DNA of 64,000 bases from Microlunatus capsulatus (GTDB lineage: Bacteria; Actinomycetota; Actinomycetes; Propionibacteriales; Propionibacteriaceae). Position numbers and translations under genes: made by a program. Where the stretch lies: contig NZ_JAGIOB010000001.1 of the NCBI RefSeq assembly GCF_017876495.1, positions 1,612,001 through 1,676,000 of the forward strand, written 5' to 3'. This document shows, piece after piece, positions 62,609 through 64,000 of this stretch; the stretch's first letter is position 1; each line of letters begins with the position of its first letter. The notes beneath the pieces were generated by a model. The model was given only the letters and a program-made list of their open reading frames with translations, searched no databases and was not told the DNA's origin.

Positions 62609-64000
62609 ATGACCGGGAACTCCAACATCGCCGTTTGGGTCGCCGACCGGGCGCTCTCCGACCCGCACCTGCCCGCCATCCAGCAGGGCGAGACGATCCT
62701 CAGCTACGCCGCCCTCGACGGGGCCGCGTCGCGCTTCGCCACCCAGCTCGCCGCCCGGGGGGTGCGGGCCGGCGACCGGGTCGCGCTGATCATGCCCAAC
62801 GTGGCCTACTTCCCGATCGTCTACTACGCGATCCTGCGGCTCGGCGCCGTCGTGGTGCCGATGAACCCGCTCCTCAAGGCGGGCGAGATCGCCTACACCT
62901 GGCAGGACGCCGGCGCCCGCGTCGCCGTCGTCTTCCCGCTGTTCGCCGAGGAGGCCGGCAAGGCCGCCGCGTCGACCGGCACCGACGTCGTGGTCACGGT
63001 GCCGCAGGAGTTCGAGCAGGGCCTCTCGGCCGCCGAGCCGACCGACGAGGTCGCTGCCGTGGAGCCGGGCGACACCGCCGTCATCCTCTACACCTCCGGC
63101 ACCACCGGGCAGCCCAAGGGCGCCGAGCTGAGCCACGCGAACCTGCGCAGCAACGCCACGACCACCCGCGAGACGCTGATGCCCAACGGCCCGGGCGACG
63201 TGCTGTTCGGGGGGCTGCCGCTGTTCCACTCCTTCGGCCAGACCTGCGGCCTCAACGCCGCGATGGCCGGCGGCGCCTGCCTCACCCTGCTGCCCAAGTT
63301 CGACGGCGAGCAGGCCCTGGAGGTCATCCAGCGCGACCGGGTGACGATCTTCCTCGGCGTGCCGACGATGTACATGGCGCTGCTCGCGGTGAAGGACCCC
63401 GGCCGCTTCGACGTCAGCACCGTCAAGCTGGGGGCCTCCGGCGGCGCCTCGCTGCCGGTGGAGGTGCTGCACGGGGTCGAGCGGACCTTCGGGTTCAGCG
63501 TGATCGAGGGCTACGGGCTCTCCGAGACCTCCCCCGTCGCCTCCTTCAACCACCCGGACCGGCCGACCAAGCCGGGCTCGGTCGGCACCCCCATCCGCGG
63601 CGTCGAGTTCGACCTGCACGACGAGGACGGGAACCCCGTCGGCGAGGGGGCGATCGGCGAGATCGTCATCCGCGGCGAGAACATCATGAAGGGCTACTGG
63701 CAGCGGCCGGAGGAGAGCGCCGAGGCGCTGCGCGGGGGCTGGTTCCACTCCGGCGACCTCGCCACCCGGGACGCGGACGGCTTCTACTTCATCGTCGACC
63801 GCAAGAAGGACATGATCATCCGCAACGGCTTCAACGTGTACCCGCGGGAGGTGGAGGAGGTCCTCTACACCCACCCCGCGGTGGCCGAGGCCGCCGTCTT
63901 CGGCATCCCCGACGCCACCCACGGCGAGGAGGTCGCCGCGGTGGTCACCCTCAAGGAGGGCGCCACCGCCACCCCCGAGGAGCTGCGCGACTTCGTCGCC
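62609..64000 (+). CDS. Long-chain acyl-CoA ligase (AMP-forming), cut by window edge
   Basis: 464 residues to the edge; about 40 more expected. ANL superfamily: P-loop YTSGTTGQPKG near 165-175, GYGLSETSP, WFHSGDLATRDADGF, DRKKDMIIRNGFNVYPREVE. Activates a carboxylic, probably fatty, acid as acyl-CoA. ATG with TACGCT 6 nt upstream, leaderless. Confidence 0.92.
   Translation, partial: MTGNSNIAVWVADRALSDPHLPAIQQGETILSYAALDGAASRFATQLAARGVRAGDRVALIMPNVAYFPIVYYAILRLGAVVVPMNPLLKAGEIAYTWQDAGARVAVVFPLFAEEAGKAAASTGTDVVVTVPQEFEQGLSAAEPTDEVAAVEPGDTAVILYTSGTTGQPKGAELSHANLRSNATTTRETLMPNGPGDVLFGGLPLFHSFGQTCGLNAAMAGGACLTLLPKFDGEQALEVIQRDRVTIFLGVPTMYMALLAVKDPGRFDVSTVKLGASGGASLPVEVLHGVERTFGFSVIEGYGLSETSPVASFNHPDRPTKPGSVGTPIRGVEFDLHDEDGNPVGEGAIGEIVIRGENIMKGYWQRPEESAEALRGGWFHSGDLATRDADGFYFIVDRKKDMIIRNGFNVYPREVEEVLYTHPAVAEAAVFGIPDATHGEEVAAVVTLKEGATATPEELRDFVA

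Overview
The window is high-GC DNA with dense, short-spaced genes, many GTG starts, and ribosomal and RNA polymerase proteins of actinobacterial type (two-CxxC S14, long acidic NusG and SecE extensions, TTG-start RpoB with the actinobacterial rifampicin-region sequence). The organism is an actinomycete. A Geodermatophilaceae-like genus (Blastococcus, Geodermatophilus, Modestobacter) is my impression from overall sequence style; no 16S gene is present to test it.

The backbone is the ribosomal/transcription super-region, read mostly on the minus strand from right to left: tRNA-Trp–secE–nusG–rplK–rplA (58.6–55.4 kb), rplJ–rplL (46.6–45.5 kb), rpoB–rpoC (39.7–32.3 kb), rpsL–rpsG–fusA–tuf (25.2–20.8 kb), and the 21-gene S10/spc operon rpsJ to rplO (13.2–3.4 kb). 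secY (cut by the left edge) follows, but is separated from rplO by a terminator and two unrelated genes. Promoters with good -35/-10 boxes are visible for rpsJ, rpsL, rpoB (two), rplJ and tRNA-Trp/secE. Strong hairpins sit in the longer gaps inside these operons.

Each junction between the backbone operons carries accessory genes. Between rplO and secY: a secreted beta-propeller and a DedA membrane protein. Between rpsJ and tuf: a gamma-glutamyltransferase-like enzyme, maltooligosyltrehalose synthase (treY), a polar amino acid ABC transporter whose binding protein and permease are fused, and an acetyltransferase. Between rpsL and rpoC: a molybdenum block (MOSC protein, modCBA, HTH-Mop regulator), a P-loop kinase and a drug-type ABC exporter. 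Between rpoB and rplL: a six-gene cluster that matches every step of the non-phosphorylating L-fucose pathway (mutarotase, dehydrogenase, lactonase, fuconate dehydratase, ketodeoxyfuconate dehydrogenase, diketo-acid hydrolase). Between rplJ and rplA: an NlpC/P60 cell-wall hydrolase, a type-B carboxylesterase, an acetyltransferase, an ABC-2 transporter, a two-component system and a DHA2 efflux pump.

The right end holds an aspartate aminotransferase (type Ic), xylose isomerase divergent from a LacI-family regulator with a palindromic operator between them, and an acyl-CoA ligase cut by the right edge.

A recurring feature outside the ribosomal genes is a -10 box (TANNNT or close) ending 6–7 nt before the start codon with no ribosome binding site, the signature of leaderless transcripts. 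It was used here to choose many starts. No insertion sequence, phage gene or CRISPR array was seen.
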